A stretch of 42,785 nucleotides of DNA from DASSHA01 sp035693145 (GTDB lineage Bacteria > Chloroflexota > Limnocylindria > Limnocylindrales > CSP1-4). Each line of letters begins with the position of its first letter. Positions within the stretch are counted from its first letter, which is position 1. The notes beneath the pieces were generated by a model that did not search any database, was not told where the DNA came from, and saw only the letters and a program-made list of their open reading frames with translations. The translations under genes and the position numbers were made by a program. The stretch lies in NCBI GenBank assembly GCA_035693145.1, contig DASSHA010000071.1, forward strand, positions 1-42,785, given 5' to 3'. Of this stretch, positions 1 to 7,325 are shown one piece after another.

Positions 1-1242
1 GTGGCCGTGCGCGTCGTCGTGGCCGTGCGGGTGGTCGGGGCCGTGCGGGTGGTCGTGCCCGTCCGTCCCGGCGGCCGGCGCGAACCTTCGCCGTCGGACC
101 TGGCCGATGAGCAGCAACGCACCCACAGCCGTGAGCGTCACGGCCGAGACGATCGGGGCAAATCGCTGGAACTGGTCCGGCGGCAGGGCGGTGCCGGCGG
201 CGAGGACGACCAGGGCCAGGACGAGGATGCCGAGCGTGTGCGACACGGCGACCGAAAGCCCGAGCCCGAGCGCATGGATCGGTGTCCCGCGTGCACCGAC
301 GAGGTACGCGCCCATGAGCGTCTTGCCGTGGCCCGGCGTCAGTGCGTGGCCGGCACCGAGGGCGGCCGCGGCGAGCATCGACGCGATCAGGACGATCGGC
401 GTCAGGTCGCGGGTTCGCAGCAGGCCATCGATCTCATCGCCGATGCCACCGGGGACGGCGGAGAGCGTAGCGGGATCGGCGACTCGCGCGGTGTCACCGT
501 CCGCGAGCGCGTCCGATCCCCGGCCGACCGGCGCTTCGGCGTCCAGGGAGCGCGCGTCCGGCGCCGCGAAAGCCGCGGCCGCCGGGCCGCCGCGGGTGGC
601 CGTGAACCAGACGGCGCGGTCTGCCAGCGGTTGCTGGAGCAGGTCGGTCGGGTAGGCGGTCAGCCGATTCGAGTTGCTGGCCGACCGAAGGTTCGTGCCC
701 TCGACGGTCACCCCGTCGCCGACGACCGTCATCTCCCGCCAGCCGATCCGTTCCGAGAACGAACCGTCGCTGAACGAGACCGCGGTCGCCGAGCCGATTC
801 GCGCCGGCAGCGCCGCATGCAGCTCGCAGACGAGCCGCATCGTCGGCAGTCCGGCAGCGGCGATCGGGAACTCGAGTCCGGCCGCGACGAGCTCGAGCGG
901 GACACGTGAACCGCCGACAGACAGGACCAGCGACGCCGTGAAGCTCCGGCACTGCGGCACTCGCGCCAATTCCGACTCGGCATCGGAGATCTCCCCGTCG
1001 CCGTCGGTATCGATGTCGCGACGGGCATCGAACGTCGGGATCTCGGCCTCGTCGAGGACCGCGTCGACGTCGATCGCGTCCGGAGCGACTCGCAGCCCGG
1101 CGTAGTGGTTGATGGTGAAGTTGCCGAGCGGGTGCGCGAGCGCGACCGACGGCGCGACGGCGAGCAGCAGCAGCCCGAGCACGGCCGCGCCTCCAAGCCG
1201 ACGAACGGCGTCCCGCCGCGAGCGATCCGCTCCGTCGATCAC
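1..1242 (-). CDS. NicO/RcnA-type nickel/cobalt transporter (C-terminus beyond window)
   Basis: This reading frame stays open to the left edge of the window (414 codons seen), so the C-terminus is missing. GTG at 1242 follows GAGG at 1251-1254; the nearby ATG at 1250 is in another frame and hits a stop. Residues 13-36 form a signal peptide, followed by the HPLGNFTINHY block (37-47) typical of the extracytoplasmic domain of this transporter family. Residues 78-89 (DTDGDGEISDAE) are a textbook EF-hand calcium loop. The membrane part holds GAGHALTPGHGKT (296-308), the metal-site signature of NicO/RcnA proteins, and a His/Asp-rich cytosolic-type loop from about 396 to the edge. The likely role is Ni2+/Co2+ transport across the cytoplasmic membrane; the direction of transport cannot be read from the sequence. 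It is divergent from tmk. Confidence 0.88.
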   Translation of the reverse strand, partial: MIDGADRSRRDAVRRLGGAAVLGLLLLAVAPSVALAHPLGNFTINHYAGLRVAPDAIDVDAVLDEAEIPTFDARRDIDTDGDGEISDAESELARVPQCRSFTASLVLSVGGSRVPLELVAAGLEFPIAAAGLPTMRLVCELHAALPARIGSATAVSFSDGSFSERIGWREMTVVGDGVTVEGTNLRSASNSNRLTAYPTDLLQQPLADRAVWFTATRGGPAAAAFAAPDARSLDAEAPVGRGSDALADGDTARVADPATLSAVPGGIGDEIDGLLRTRDLTPIVLIASMLAAAALGAGHALTPGHGKTLMGAYLVGARGTPIHALGLGLSVAVSHTLGILVLALVVLAAGTALPPDQFQRFAPIVSAVTLTAVGALLLIGQVRRRRFAPAAGTDGHDHPHGPDHPHGHDDAHGH

Positions 1243-1354
1243 CGCTTCATCCTCGCATTCCGCGGGCCTCGTGGGCCTCGCCTCCACGGGTGGTTCGCGC
1301 CGCGGGCTTCGACGGATCAGCGTCGTCGGACCCGATCGGCACGATCCTCGGCCG

Positions 1355-1360
1355 TACACT
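1355..1360 (+). promoter_or_regulatory. -10 box of tmk (leaderless)
   Basis: TACACT ends 7 nt before the GTG start of tmk at 1368, so the expected transcription start falls on or next to the start codon. No Shine-Dalgarno sequence is present. No convincing -35 hexamer was found. Confidence 0.6.
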
Positions 1361-1367
1361 CCGCGGC

Positions 1368-2069
1368 GTGGAGACGACCGCGTCCGACGGCTGGTTCGTG
1401 ACCCTCGAGGGGCCCGAGGGCTCCGGCAAGTCGACCCAGGCGGAGCACCTTTCGGCCGCGCTCAGGGCGACCGGCCATGAAGTCGTCGTGACGCGTGAGC
1501 CCGGTGGGACGGCGGTGGGCGAGCGGATTCGTTCGGCCCTCCTGGACGGCGCTCCGGGGGCCGCGCGGATCGACGCTCGAACCGAGGCGCTCCTGTTCGA
1601 CGCAGCCCGGGCGCAGCTCGTGGACGAGGTGGTCGAGCCGGCGATCCGGCGCGGCGCCATCGTCCTGTGCGACCGGTTCGCCGATTCCACCGTCGCCTAC
1701 CAGGGCTACGGACGCGGGCTCGCGATCGAGGCGCTGCGCTTCGTCGAAGGGTTCGCGACGCGGGGACGACGACCGGACCTCACGATCCTGCTCGACCTGC
1801 CTGTGGAGCTCGGCCTGCGCCGCAAGTCGCCCGACGAGCAGACGCGGTTCGAGGGCCTCGACATCGCGTTCCACCAGCGCGTCCGGGACGGGTTCCTGGC
1901 GCTCGCAGCGGCGGAGCCCGAGCGGTGGGTCGTCATCGATGCCGCGCAAGACGCGGGCGAGGTCCGCGAGGCCGTTCTCGCCGCGGCCGTGGCGCGGCTG
2001 CCGGCACGCATGGCAGCCGCGGCCCGGGCTGCCGCCGCGGCCAGCATTGCTGCCGCAGTTCGCCGGTGA
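1368..2069 (+). CDS. tmk: Thymidylate kinase
   Basis: Phosphorylates dTMP to dTDP with ATP in the cytosol, for dTTP synthesis. The protein has 233 residues, slightly longer than the usual 205-215, with an Ala-rich C-terminal tail from about residue 215. Visible motifs are the P-loop GPEGSGKST (15-23), REPGGT (43-48), the DRF motif (102-104, usual DRY/DRF) and AYQGYG (110-115). GTG at 1368 is chosen because a -10 box lies 7 nt upstream; an upstream in-frame ATG at 1290 would add 26 non-conserved residues and lie before that promoter. In Bacillus tmk adjoins darA (yaaQ). Here a minus-strand GGDEF gene separates the two, and it converges on tmk. Confidence 0.95.
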   Translation: METTASDGWFVTLEGPEGSGKSTQAEHLSAALRATGHEVVVTREPGGTAVGERIRSALLDGAPGAARIDARTEALLFDAARAQLVDEVVEPAIRRGAIVLCDRFADSTVAYQGYGRGLAIEALRFVEGFATRGRRPDLTILLDLPVELGLRRKSPDEQTRFEGLDIAFHQRVRDGFLALAAAEPERWVVIDAAQDAGEVREAVLAAAVARLPARMAAAARAAAAASIAAAVRR

Positions 2070-2113
2070 TCCCGCAGCCGGCGCGACGCGCATCGTCCGA
2101 TGAGCGGCGGGGC

Positions 2114-2131
2114 CGTCGCCTCAGGCTGACG
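2114..2131. terminator. Weak hairpin between convergent genes
   Basis: CGTCGCC-TCA-GGC(T)GACG can form a 7-bp stem with one bulged T. It lies in the 75-bp gap between the 3' ends of tmk (+) and the GGDEF gene (-). There is no U-tract on either strand, so the call rests on position only. Confidence 0.3.
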
Positions 2132-2144
2132 AAGCGGGGGAGCG

Positions 2145-3194
2145 TCAGCCGGCCGCTTTCGCGCCCGCTCGCTCCATCCGCCCGGCGCCGCTCGACTTCG
2201 CCCGCTCGAGGGCGGCCTCCGCGGCATCGAGCAGCTCGTCGCCACTCGCGCCGTCGACCGGGAACCTCGCGACGCCCGCGGACACGCTGAGGGGGGACCC
2301 GTCGACCCGCGGCAGCGCCGCGACGCCGTCGAGGACGCGCTGCGCGACCGTCGTCCCGGCCGATCCCGGTGCCACCAGCACGAACTCGTCGCCGCCGTAG
2401 CGCGCGACCGTATCGACCAGGCGGACCGATTCGGACAGGATCGAGGCGACGGCCCGAAGCACGTCGTCGCCCGCGGCCCGGCCGGCCTGCCGGTTGACGT
2501 TGGCGAAGCCGTCGACGTCGAAGATCGCGACGGACAGCTCGGACCCCTGGCGCGATGCGCGGGCGACCTCGAGCTCGAGGACGCGCGCGAACGTGCGTGC
2601 GTTCGCGAGCCCGGTCAACGGGTCGCTGTGCGCCATGCGCTCGAGCCACTCCGACCGCTCGGCGACGAGCGACGAGAGCTGCGCACGGTCGACGGCGACT
2701 GCGACGAGATCCGCGATCGCGGTTGCGAGTCGCCGATCGTCGGCGCTGATGTCGTGCGCGGTGTTCCAGCCGAACGAGACGACGCCGAGCGCAACGTCGA
2801 CGCCGGCACGTGCGACCGAGAGCGGCAGGTCGGCGCCGGTCAGGTCCCCCGTCCCGGCGCCTCCGTCGCGGAGCGCACCCCGCGCCGCCGAGCTCCGGTC
2901 GTCCCAGGCGGCCTGGCGCGACCGCGCGACCTCGGCGATCGGGTGGAGTCCGCCGGCGACGGCCGCGGCAAACGTGTCGAGCGCCTCGGCAGGAATGCCC
3001 GACGATGCCGCGAGATGGAGCTCGTCGCTGTCGGGATCGTGGACGAAGACCGTGATGACGTCCGTCCGGAGGGCTGCCGAGGCGGCGTCGACGATGGGAT
3101 GGACGGCCGCGTCGAGATCGCCGGCATGGGCGAGCGCGGCTGCCGCCGCGACGAGGACGTCGTTCGGCGATGGGTCGACGGCGCGCTGCTCCAC
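2145..3194 (-). CDS. GAF-GGDEF diguanylate cyclase
   Basis: Predicted to make cyclic di-GMP from two GTP. The 349-residue soluble protein has a GAF-like sensor (about 15-175), a short helical linker with the usual DPLTGLANARTF entry motif (191-202), and a GGDEF domain with intact GGDEF (267-271). The I-site RxxD is present (R258-D261, five residues before GGDEF), so product inhibition is expected. The metal and substrate regions read FDVDGFANVN and AGDDVL, near consensus. The start is GTG 3194, preceded by GAGG and by GAGGAG slightly farther up. The frame continues upstream of the -10 box at 3271-3276 with out-of-character residues, so a longer protein is unlikely. The GAF ligand is unknown. 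It is divergent from darA. Confidence 0.88.
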   Translation of the reverse strand: MEQRAVDPSPNDVLVAAAAALAHAGDLDAAVHPIVDAASAALRTDVITVFVHDPDSDELHLAASSGIPAEALDTFAAAVAGGLHPIAEVARSRQAAWDDRSSAARGALRDGGAGTGDLTGADLPLSVARAGVDVALGVVSFGWNTAHDISADDRRLATAIADLVAVAVDRAQLSSLVAERSEWLERMAHSDPLTGLANARTFARVLELEVARASRQGSELSVAIFDVDGFANVNRQAGRAAGDDVLRAVASILSESVRLVDTVARYGGDEFVLVAPGSAGTTVAQRVLDGVAALPRVDGSPLSVSAGVARFPVDGASGDELLDAAEAALERAKSSGAGRMERAGAKAAG

Positions 3195-3270
3195 GGTCCT
3201 CGTCGGCTCCTCATGCGGTCGAATTCGGCCCCGCAACGGCCATGCGCGATCACCCCCCGATCGCTCGCGC

Positions 3271-3276
3271 ATCATA
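3271..3276 (-). promoter_or_regulatory. -10 box of the GGDEF gene
   Basis: TATGAT read on the minus strand, giving a transcript start near 3264 and a leader of about 70 nt before GTG 3194. It lies 29 bp from the oppositely oriented -10 box of darA. Confidence 0.5.
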
Positions 3277-3305
3277 CGACCCCCCGGCGGCCCCGGACGC
3301 GCTCC

Positions 3306-3311
3306 TATACT
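3306..3311 (+). promoter_or_regulatory. -10 box of the darA transcript
   Basis: TATACT ends 7 nt before a GTG at 3319, the same geometry as at tmk. The mRNA is expected to begin at or next to that GTG, which opens a short reading frame that overlaps darA. Confidence 0.6.
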
Positions 3312-3318
3312 CGCGGCC

Positions 3319-3345
3319 GTGAAGCGGGTTCCGGCACGCCGATGA
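3319..3345 (+). CDS. Leaderless 8-codon upstream reading frame
   Basis: GTG AAG CGG GTT CCG GCA CGC CGA TGA encodes MKRVPARR. It starts at the predicted transcription start and its TGA overlaps the ATG of darA as ATGA. darA has no Shine-Dalgarno sequence of its own, so the reading frame could deliver ribosomes by termination-reinitiation. No homology is claimed; the call rests on geometry. Confidence 0.4.
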   Translation: MKRVPARR

Positions 3346-3671
3346 AGCTCGTCGTCGCGATCGTCCACAACGAGGACGCCGGCAACCTCGTGGCCCGGCT
3401 GCTCGAGCGGGACATGCGGGCGACGCGCGTCCACAGCTCCGGTGGCTTCCTCCGCCAGTCGAACGCGACCATCCTGCTCGGCGTGGACGACGACCGGGTC
3501 GAGGAGATCCTCGGCGTCATCCGCGAGACGTGCACGTCGCGGACCCAGGTCGTGAACCCGATGCCGCCGATCATGGAGCCCGGTGAATTCTTTCTCCCGT
3601 ACCCGCTCGAGGTGGAGGTCGGCGGCGCCACCGTGTTCGTCCTGCCGGTCGAGCGGTTCGAACGGCTGTGA
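3342..3671 (+). CDS. darA: Cyclic-di-AMP receptor, DarA/PstA family (DUF970)
   Basis: A small cytosolic PII-like protein of 109 residues, the usual family length. It begins MKLVVAIVHNEDA and carries SSGGFLRQSNATILLGV, matching the conserved GGFLxxxNTT loop that contacts cyclic di-AMP in characterised family members, followed by the EPGEFF/PYPLEVEVGGATVFV C-terminal strands. Family proteins trimerise and bind cyclic di-AMP; the downstream target is unclear. ATG 3342 overlaps the stop of the short upstream frame. The Nudix gene follows after 31 bp, probably in the same transcript. It is divergent from a diguanylate cyclase gene. Confidence 0.85.
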   Translation: MKLVVAIVHNEDAGNLVARLLERDMRATRVHSSGGFLRQSNATILLGVDDDRVEEILGVIRETCTSRTQVVNPMPPIMEPGEFFLPYPLEVEVGGATVFVLPVERFERL

Positions 3672-3702
3672 GCCCGGCGGCCAGGCGGCCGCGCGCTCGC
3701 TG

Positions 3703-4194
3703 ATGTCGGTCCGGCCCGACCTCGTCGACTGCTGGATCTTCCGCTTCGTCCCTGGCGGCACGGAGATCCTGCTCCTCCATCGCGCGCCCGGTCGCGTCCT
3801 CGCCGGTCTGTGGCAGGGCGTGTCCGGCAGCGTCGACGGCGACGAGCCGATCACCCAGGCGGCGCTCCGCGAGGTCGCCGAGGAGACGGGGATCGGCGGT
3901 GCCGCGATCGACGCGTTCTACGACCTCGACCTCGTCAATGCATTCCACTGGCCGTCCGCTGACGCCATCGTCATGTCGGCGATCTTCGCGCTGCGCGTCG
4001 CCCCGGGAGTGGACCCGGTGATCTCGTTCGAGCACGACGAGTGGCGCTGGACGCCGATCCACGTCGCCTACGGCGAGGTGATCTGGCCGGGCTATCGCGA
4101 GGCGATCGCGCGCATCCGCGACGACCTCGCCGACCCGGCGCGAGCGCAGTGGTTCGAGCTCACGTCCGACGGGCGCGGACGACGGCTCGAGTGA
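3703..4194 (+). CDS. Nudix hydrolase (NudB-like)
   Basis: Hydrolyses a nucleoside diphosphate linked to another moiety; the exact substrate is not readable. The 163-residue protein contains a complete Nudix box GX5EX7REVAEETGI within GSVDGDEPITQAALREVAEE. The order of elements (VDCWIFRFVPGG early, FEHDEWRWTP late) resembles dihydroneopterin-triphosphate/dATP pyrophosphatases of the NudB type, which is only a suggestion. ATG 3703 is the first start that gives a family-like N-terminus; no clear ribosome site precedes it. It follows darA by 31 bp, and the next gene has its own promoter. Confidence 0.8.
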   Translation: MSVRPDLVDCWIFRFVPGGTEILLLHRAPGRVLAGLWQGVSGSVDGDEPITQAALREVAEETGIGGAAIDAFYDLDLVNAFHWPSADAIVMSAIFALRVAPGVDPVISFEHDEWRWTPIHVAYGEVIWPGYREAIARIRDDLADPARAQWFELTSDGRGRRLE

Positions 4195-4206
4195 TCGCCG
4201 GGTCGG

Positions 4207-4238
4207 TACACTCGGAACTACGGCGAGCCGCGGAGGAG
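4207..4238 (+). promoter_or_regulatory. Promoter -10 box and ribosome site of guaB3
   Basis: TACACT (4207-4212) predicts a start near 4220. GGAGGAG (4232-4238) lies 5 nt before ATG 4244. This is one of the few leadered, Shine-Dalgarno-type starts in the window. Confidence 0.6.
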
Positions 4239-4243
4239 TCCCG

Positions 4244-5437
4244 ATGATCGATCGAACCGAGGGTGTCACCCGGGCGACGACGGCGCTCGCCGAGCGGAGG
4301 ACCTTTCGCTCGAAGGTCGATTCGCTCCGGACGACGTACGGGTTCGAGGACGTCTCGCTGGCGCCCGGGACCGAGACCGTCGAACCGGCTGACGTCTCGC
4401 TCGACCAGACGTTCTGCGGGATCCCGCTCATGATCCCGATCCTGGCCGCCGCCATGGACGCCGTCGTCGACGTCCGACTGGCGGGCGAGCTGGGACGCCT
4501 CGGCGGTCTCGCGATCCTCAACCTCGAGGGCGTCCAGACGCGCTACGACGACCCGGACGCGGTCCTCGCCGGGATCGCCGCGGCGCCGAAGGACGAGGTG
4601 CACGACCTCCTCGCCGACGCCTACGCGGCACCGATCCGCGATGACCTGATCGCGCGACGGATCGAGGAGCTGCATGCGGCCGGGTCGCGCGCCGCGGTCG
4701 CCGCGACACCGGGAGCGGCGCGCCGGCTCGGGCCGTTCTGCGCCGAGCACGGCGCCGACCTCTTCCTCGTCCAGTCGCAGGTTTCGTCCGCCCGGCACCT
4801 GGCTTCCGGCTACGACCCGCTCTCGCTCGCCGACTTCACCCGCTTCATGCCGATCCCCGTCGCGGTCGGCAACACGACCTCTGCCGAGGCGGCGTTCCAG
4901 CTCATGGAGCAGGGCGCGGCTGCCGTGTTCGTCGGCGTCGGTCCGGGCGCTGCCTGCACGACGCGCGAGGTGCTCGGCATCGGCGTCCCGCAGGTCACCG
5001 CGATCAGTGACATCGCCGGTGCGCGCGACGCGTATCTCCGGGAGACGGGCCGCTACGTGCCGGTCGTCGCCGACGGCGGGATGCGCCGCGGCGGGGAGCT
5101 GGCCAAGGCGATCGCAGCCGGCGCCGACGTCCTCATGGTCGGATCGCCCCTCGCGCGCGCCGAGGAGGCACCCGGGCGCGGAACGAACTGGGGGATGGCC
5201 GCGCCCTCGCCGACGCTCCCACGCGGGACGCGGATCGGCGTCGGAACCGTCGGGCCGCTCGAACAGATCCTGTTCGGCCCCGCCGGCGTGACCGATGGTT
5301 CCGAGAACCTCGTCGGGGCGCTCCGACAATCGATGGCCGCGCTCGGGGCCCGGACGATCTCGGAGATGCAGCAGGTCGAGATGATCTACGCGCCGACGGT
5401 TGCGACCGAAGGCAAGTCCTGGCAGCGGGCGCGCTGA
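4244..5437 (+). CDS. guaB3: GuaB3-family IMP dehydrogenase-related protein
   Basis: A 397-residue (beta/alpha)8 protein of the IMPDH/GMP reductase superfamily without CBS domains, matching the GuaB3 class of actinobacteria and cyanobacteria (about 370-390 residues). The catalytic loop is GPGAACTTREV with the nucleophile Cys238. The phosphate-binding part reads VVADGGMRRGGELAKAIAAGADVLMVGSPLA. The family acts on the IMP/XMP/GMP node with NAD(P); the exact reaction here is not certain. No separate full-length guaB lies in the window, but guaA lies 1.9 kb downstream. The following gene overlaps its stop codon by 4 bp. Confidence 0.88.
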   Translation: MIDRTEGVTRATTALAERRTFRSKVDSLRTTYGFEDVSLAPGTETVEPADVSLDQTFCGIPLMIPILAAAMDAVVDVRLAGELGRLGGLAILNLEGVQTRYDDPDAVLAGIAAAPKDEVHDLLADAYAAPIRDDLIARRIEELHAAGSRAAVAATPGAARRLGPFCAEHGADLFLVQSQVSSARHLASGYDPLSLADFTRFMPIPVAVGNTTSAEAAFQLMEQGAAAVFVGVGPGAACTTREVLGIGVPQVTAISDIAGARDAYLRETGRYVPVVADGGMRRGGELAKAIAAGADVLMVGSPLARAEEAPGRGTNWGMAAPSPTLPRGTRIGVGTVGPLEQILFGPAGVTDGSENLVGALRQSMAALGARTISEMQQVEMIYAPTVATEGKSWQRAR

Positions 5438-6822
5438 CCGACCCTTCCGCCCGAAACGCTGCGACGGCGGACGCCGCGTCGCGAAGCGAAGCGCTCGGCC
5501 TCACCGCGCTCGCCTGCATCGGGCCAGCTGCGGCGCTCCTGGGCGCATACGCCGTCGGGCTGCACGGCTGGTTCAACGACTTCCACGTCTACTACCTCGC
5601 CGGCCGGCTGGTCGCTGCCGGACGATCCCCGTACGACGCGGCGGCACTCGCCGAGCAGGGTCGCGCGCTCGGGCTCGACTTCGTGCTCGGCGGCGGCTAC
5701 TCGTACCCGCCGCCCTTCGCGGTGGGGATGGTCCCGCTCGCCGCGCTGCCGTTCGGAGTGGCGGTCGCGCTGTTCACGGCGCTCTCGGTGGCCGTCTTCG
5801 CAACGACGATCGCCTGGTGGCTACAGCGCGTCGTCCGCGGTGCCGGCTCGACCGGCCGGCGCCGCGTCCTCGCGCTCGGTGCCGGCCTCTACCCGCCGGT
5901 CGCCGGCTCCGTGTTCGCGGGCCAGGCGAACCTCCTGGTGGTCGGGCTTCTGGGTCTCGGGCTCGCCCCGTTCATCCCGACGCTGCGGGCCGCCGGTCGT
6001 CTGCGGTCGGTCGGATCCGGCGTCCTCATCGGGCTCGCCGGGATCGTCAAGCTGGCGCCGCTCGTGCTCGCCTTGCCGCTCGCGCTCGCCGCCGCCGGTG
6101 CTCGAGACGCGGACGGCGGTGCTCGAGACGCCGACGGCCGCGCTCGCGGAGCCGGTGCGGCCCTCGTCGGCATCGTGCTCGGCGTCGTCGGCAGCGTCGG
6201 CCTCGCGGCGCTCGTTGCGCCGGCCGCGAACCAGGGTGCGGGCGCGCTGTCGGACCTGTTCGCGCCCGATCCGTTCTGGACGAACCAGTCGATCAACGGG
6301 GCCGTGAGCCGTCTCTTCCTCGACGGCGACCGGACGCGCGCACTGTTCAGCGGCGACCCGCTGCCGGCGATCGTCGCACTCACTGCGGCCCTCGCGGTCG
6401 CGACGGGCGTCGTGCTCGTCCGCGCGTTTGCCGGATCGCGTCGCGCGGACCCGGGCGTCCTCGCGCTCGCCCTCTCGCTGTCGATCGTCGCGGCGGCCGT
6501 CGGCGCGCCGAAGAACTCGTTCTGGAACGACGCCCCGGTCCTGCTCGCCGTCGCGCTTGCGCTCGCCGCCGTCCGGCGCCCGCAAGGCAACTTCGTTCGG
6601 GCGCTCGGCGGGACGTGGCTCGTCGCCACCGTGGTCGAGGTCGTCAGCGACCCGATTCATGGTCCCTTCGACGGGGCTGTCGCGCCGCTCAGGACGTTGG
6701 CCTCGGACGCGGGCGTCGTCGGCCTGCTCGGGCTCTGGCTGGCGATCGCGGTCATCCTCCTCGACGGCGACCCTGCGTCGATTCCTCCGACGGCTGTTCG
6801 TGGTCGCGATGCCGGCGCATGA
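5434..6822 (+). CDS. GT87-like (DUF2029) polytopic mannosyltransferase
   Basis: A hydrophobic protein of about 462 residues with roughly ten membrane segments. The early motif HGWFNDFHVYYLAGRL, with SPYD shortly after, is the first-loop signature of GT87/DUF2029 enzymes, which use polyprenol-phosphate mannose on the outer face of the membrane. The later AGQANLLVVGLLGL and LAGIVKLAPLVLALPLAL also fit. No ATG, GTG or TTG occurs in frame before the conserved motif. The only candidate is CTG 5434, which overlaps the guaB3 stop as CTGA; starting at GTG 5683 would remove the active-site loop. The donor could come from the synthase encoded at 33605. Confidence 0.75.
   Translation: MTDPSARNAATADAASRSEALGLTALACIGPAAALLGAYAVGLHGWFNDFHVYYLAGRLVAAGRSPYDAAALAEQGRALGLDFVLGGGYSYPPPFAVGMVPLAALPFGVAVALFTALSVAVFATTIAWWLQRVVRGAGSTGRRRVLALGAGLYPPVAGSVFAGQANLLVVGLLGLGLAPFIPTLRAAGRLRSVGSGVLIGLAGIVKLAPLVLALPLALAAAGARDADGGARDADGRARGAGAALVGIVLGVVGSVGLAALVAPAANQGAGALSDLFAPDPFWTNQSINGAVSRLFLDGDRTRALFSGDPLPAIVALTAALAVATGVVLVRAFAGSRRADPGVLALALSLSIVAAAVGAPKNSFWNDAPVLLAVALALAAVRRPQGNFVRALGGTWLVATVVEVVSDPIHGPFDGAVAPLRTLASDAGVVGLLGLWLAIAVILLDGDPASIPPTAVRGRDAGA
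6097..6138 (+). repeat. 21-bp tandem duplication inside the GT87 gene
   Basis: GGTGCTCGAGACGC[G/C]GACGGC occurs twice in tandem (6097-6117 and 6118-6138), adding GARDADG-type residues to a loop between membrane segments. One base differs between copies and the frame is kept. Confidence 0.85.
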
Positions 6823-6859
6823 TGCCGCCCAGGCGTCAACGTTCAAGGAGGGCAGCCCC

Positions 6860-6931
6860 GTGGTTAGGATCGACTACGACGTCTCGATCGCGCGACCGGC
6901 GCATGGCGTGTTCGGCCTCGAGCCGGCGTGA
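6860..6931 (+). pseudogene. N-terminal remnant of an SRPBCC (polyketide cyclase-like) gene
   Basis: A 23-codon frame starting at GTG 6860 behind a strong AAGGAGG (6845-6851). Its product begins VVRIDYDVSIARPAHGVFGL, which resembles the first strand and helix of SRPBCC/START-type proteins, and then stops abruptly after a few more residues. The TGA (6929-6931) overlaps the GTG of the next gene as GTGA. It is either a deletion scar that kept its ribosome site or a coupled leader peptide. The homology is by pattern only. Confidence 0.45.
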
Positions 6932-7293
6932 GGGTCGATCTGCTGGCCGCGTCGCTGGTCGAGGACGGCCGCGCGCTCAGGCTCGAGACGCATGGCCGGG
7001 CGACGGGTAGGCCCGCAAGCGCGACCCTCGGGTTCGTTCGCGAGCCGGACGGGTCGCTGCTGGTCGCGGCCGGCGATCCCGAGGCCGCCTGGGCGGCGAA
7101 CCTCGACGCCGATCCTTCGTGCCAGGTCACGATCGCGACCGCGACGGGCGAGTACGAGGCCGAGCTCCTCGCGGGCACCGATCGGGCCCACGCCATCCGC
7201 GAGCTGATCCTGCGGGGCGGCACGCCGGCCGAACGGCTCGGGAGCGGGCCCGCCTACCGTCTTCGACCGCGAACGCGGGGGCGGGACGATTAG
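6928..7293 (+). CDS. Deazaflavin-dependent nitroreductase-fold protein
   Basis: A 121-residue protein resembling the split-barrel DDN/F420H2 reductase family: LETHGRATGRPASATLGFV, then SLLVAAGDPEAAWAANLDADPS, where the WAANLxADP segment is characteristic. Members use reduced F420 or related cofactors; no cofactor biosynthesis gene is in this window, so cofactor use is inference. GTG 6928 overlaps the short upstream frame, whose ribosome site may serve both. The stop TAG (7291-7293) is part of the -10 box of guaA. It is slightly shorter than typical members (about 130-150). Confidence 0.65.
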   Translation: MRVDLLAASLVEDGRALRLETHGRATGRPASATLGFVREPDGSLLVAAGDPEAAWAANLDADPSCQVTIATATGEYEAELLAGTDRAHAIRELILRGGTPAERLGSGPAYRLRPRTRGRDD

Positions 7294-7321
7294 ACTCGAC
7301 GCATCACGCGGCGACGGAGGG
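7291..7321 (+). promoter_or_regulatory. guaA promoter -10 box and ribosome site
   Basis: TAGACT (7291-7296) shares its first three bases with the stop codon of the preceding gene. GGAGGG (7316-7321) lies 4 nt before TTG 7326. Confidence 0.55.
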
Positions 7322-7325
7322 CGGA

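Noticed and set aside
1..909. Long plus-strand reading frame with Val/Arg-rich start (VVVAVRVV repeats)
   Set aside because: It is the antisense of the His-rich loop and membrane part of the nickel/cobalt transporter on the minus strand, which has clear family motifs.
3195..3854. Upstream extension of the GGDEF frame on the minus strand (to 569 residues)
   Set aside because: The extension is antisense to darA and the Nudix gene, lies upstream of the minus-strand -10 box, and has no domain character.
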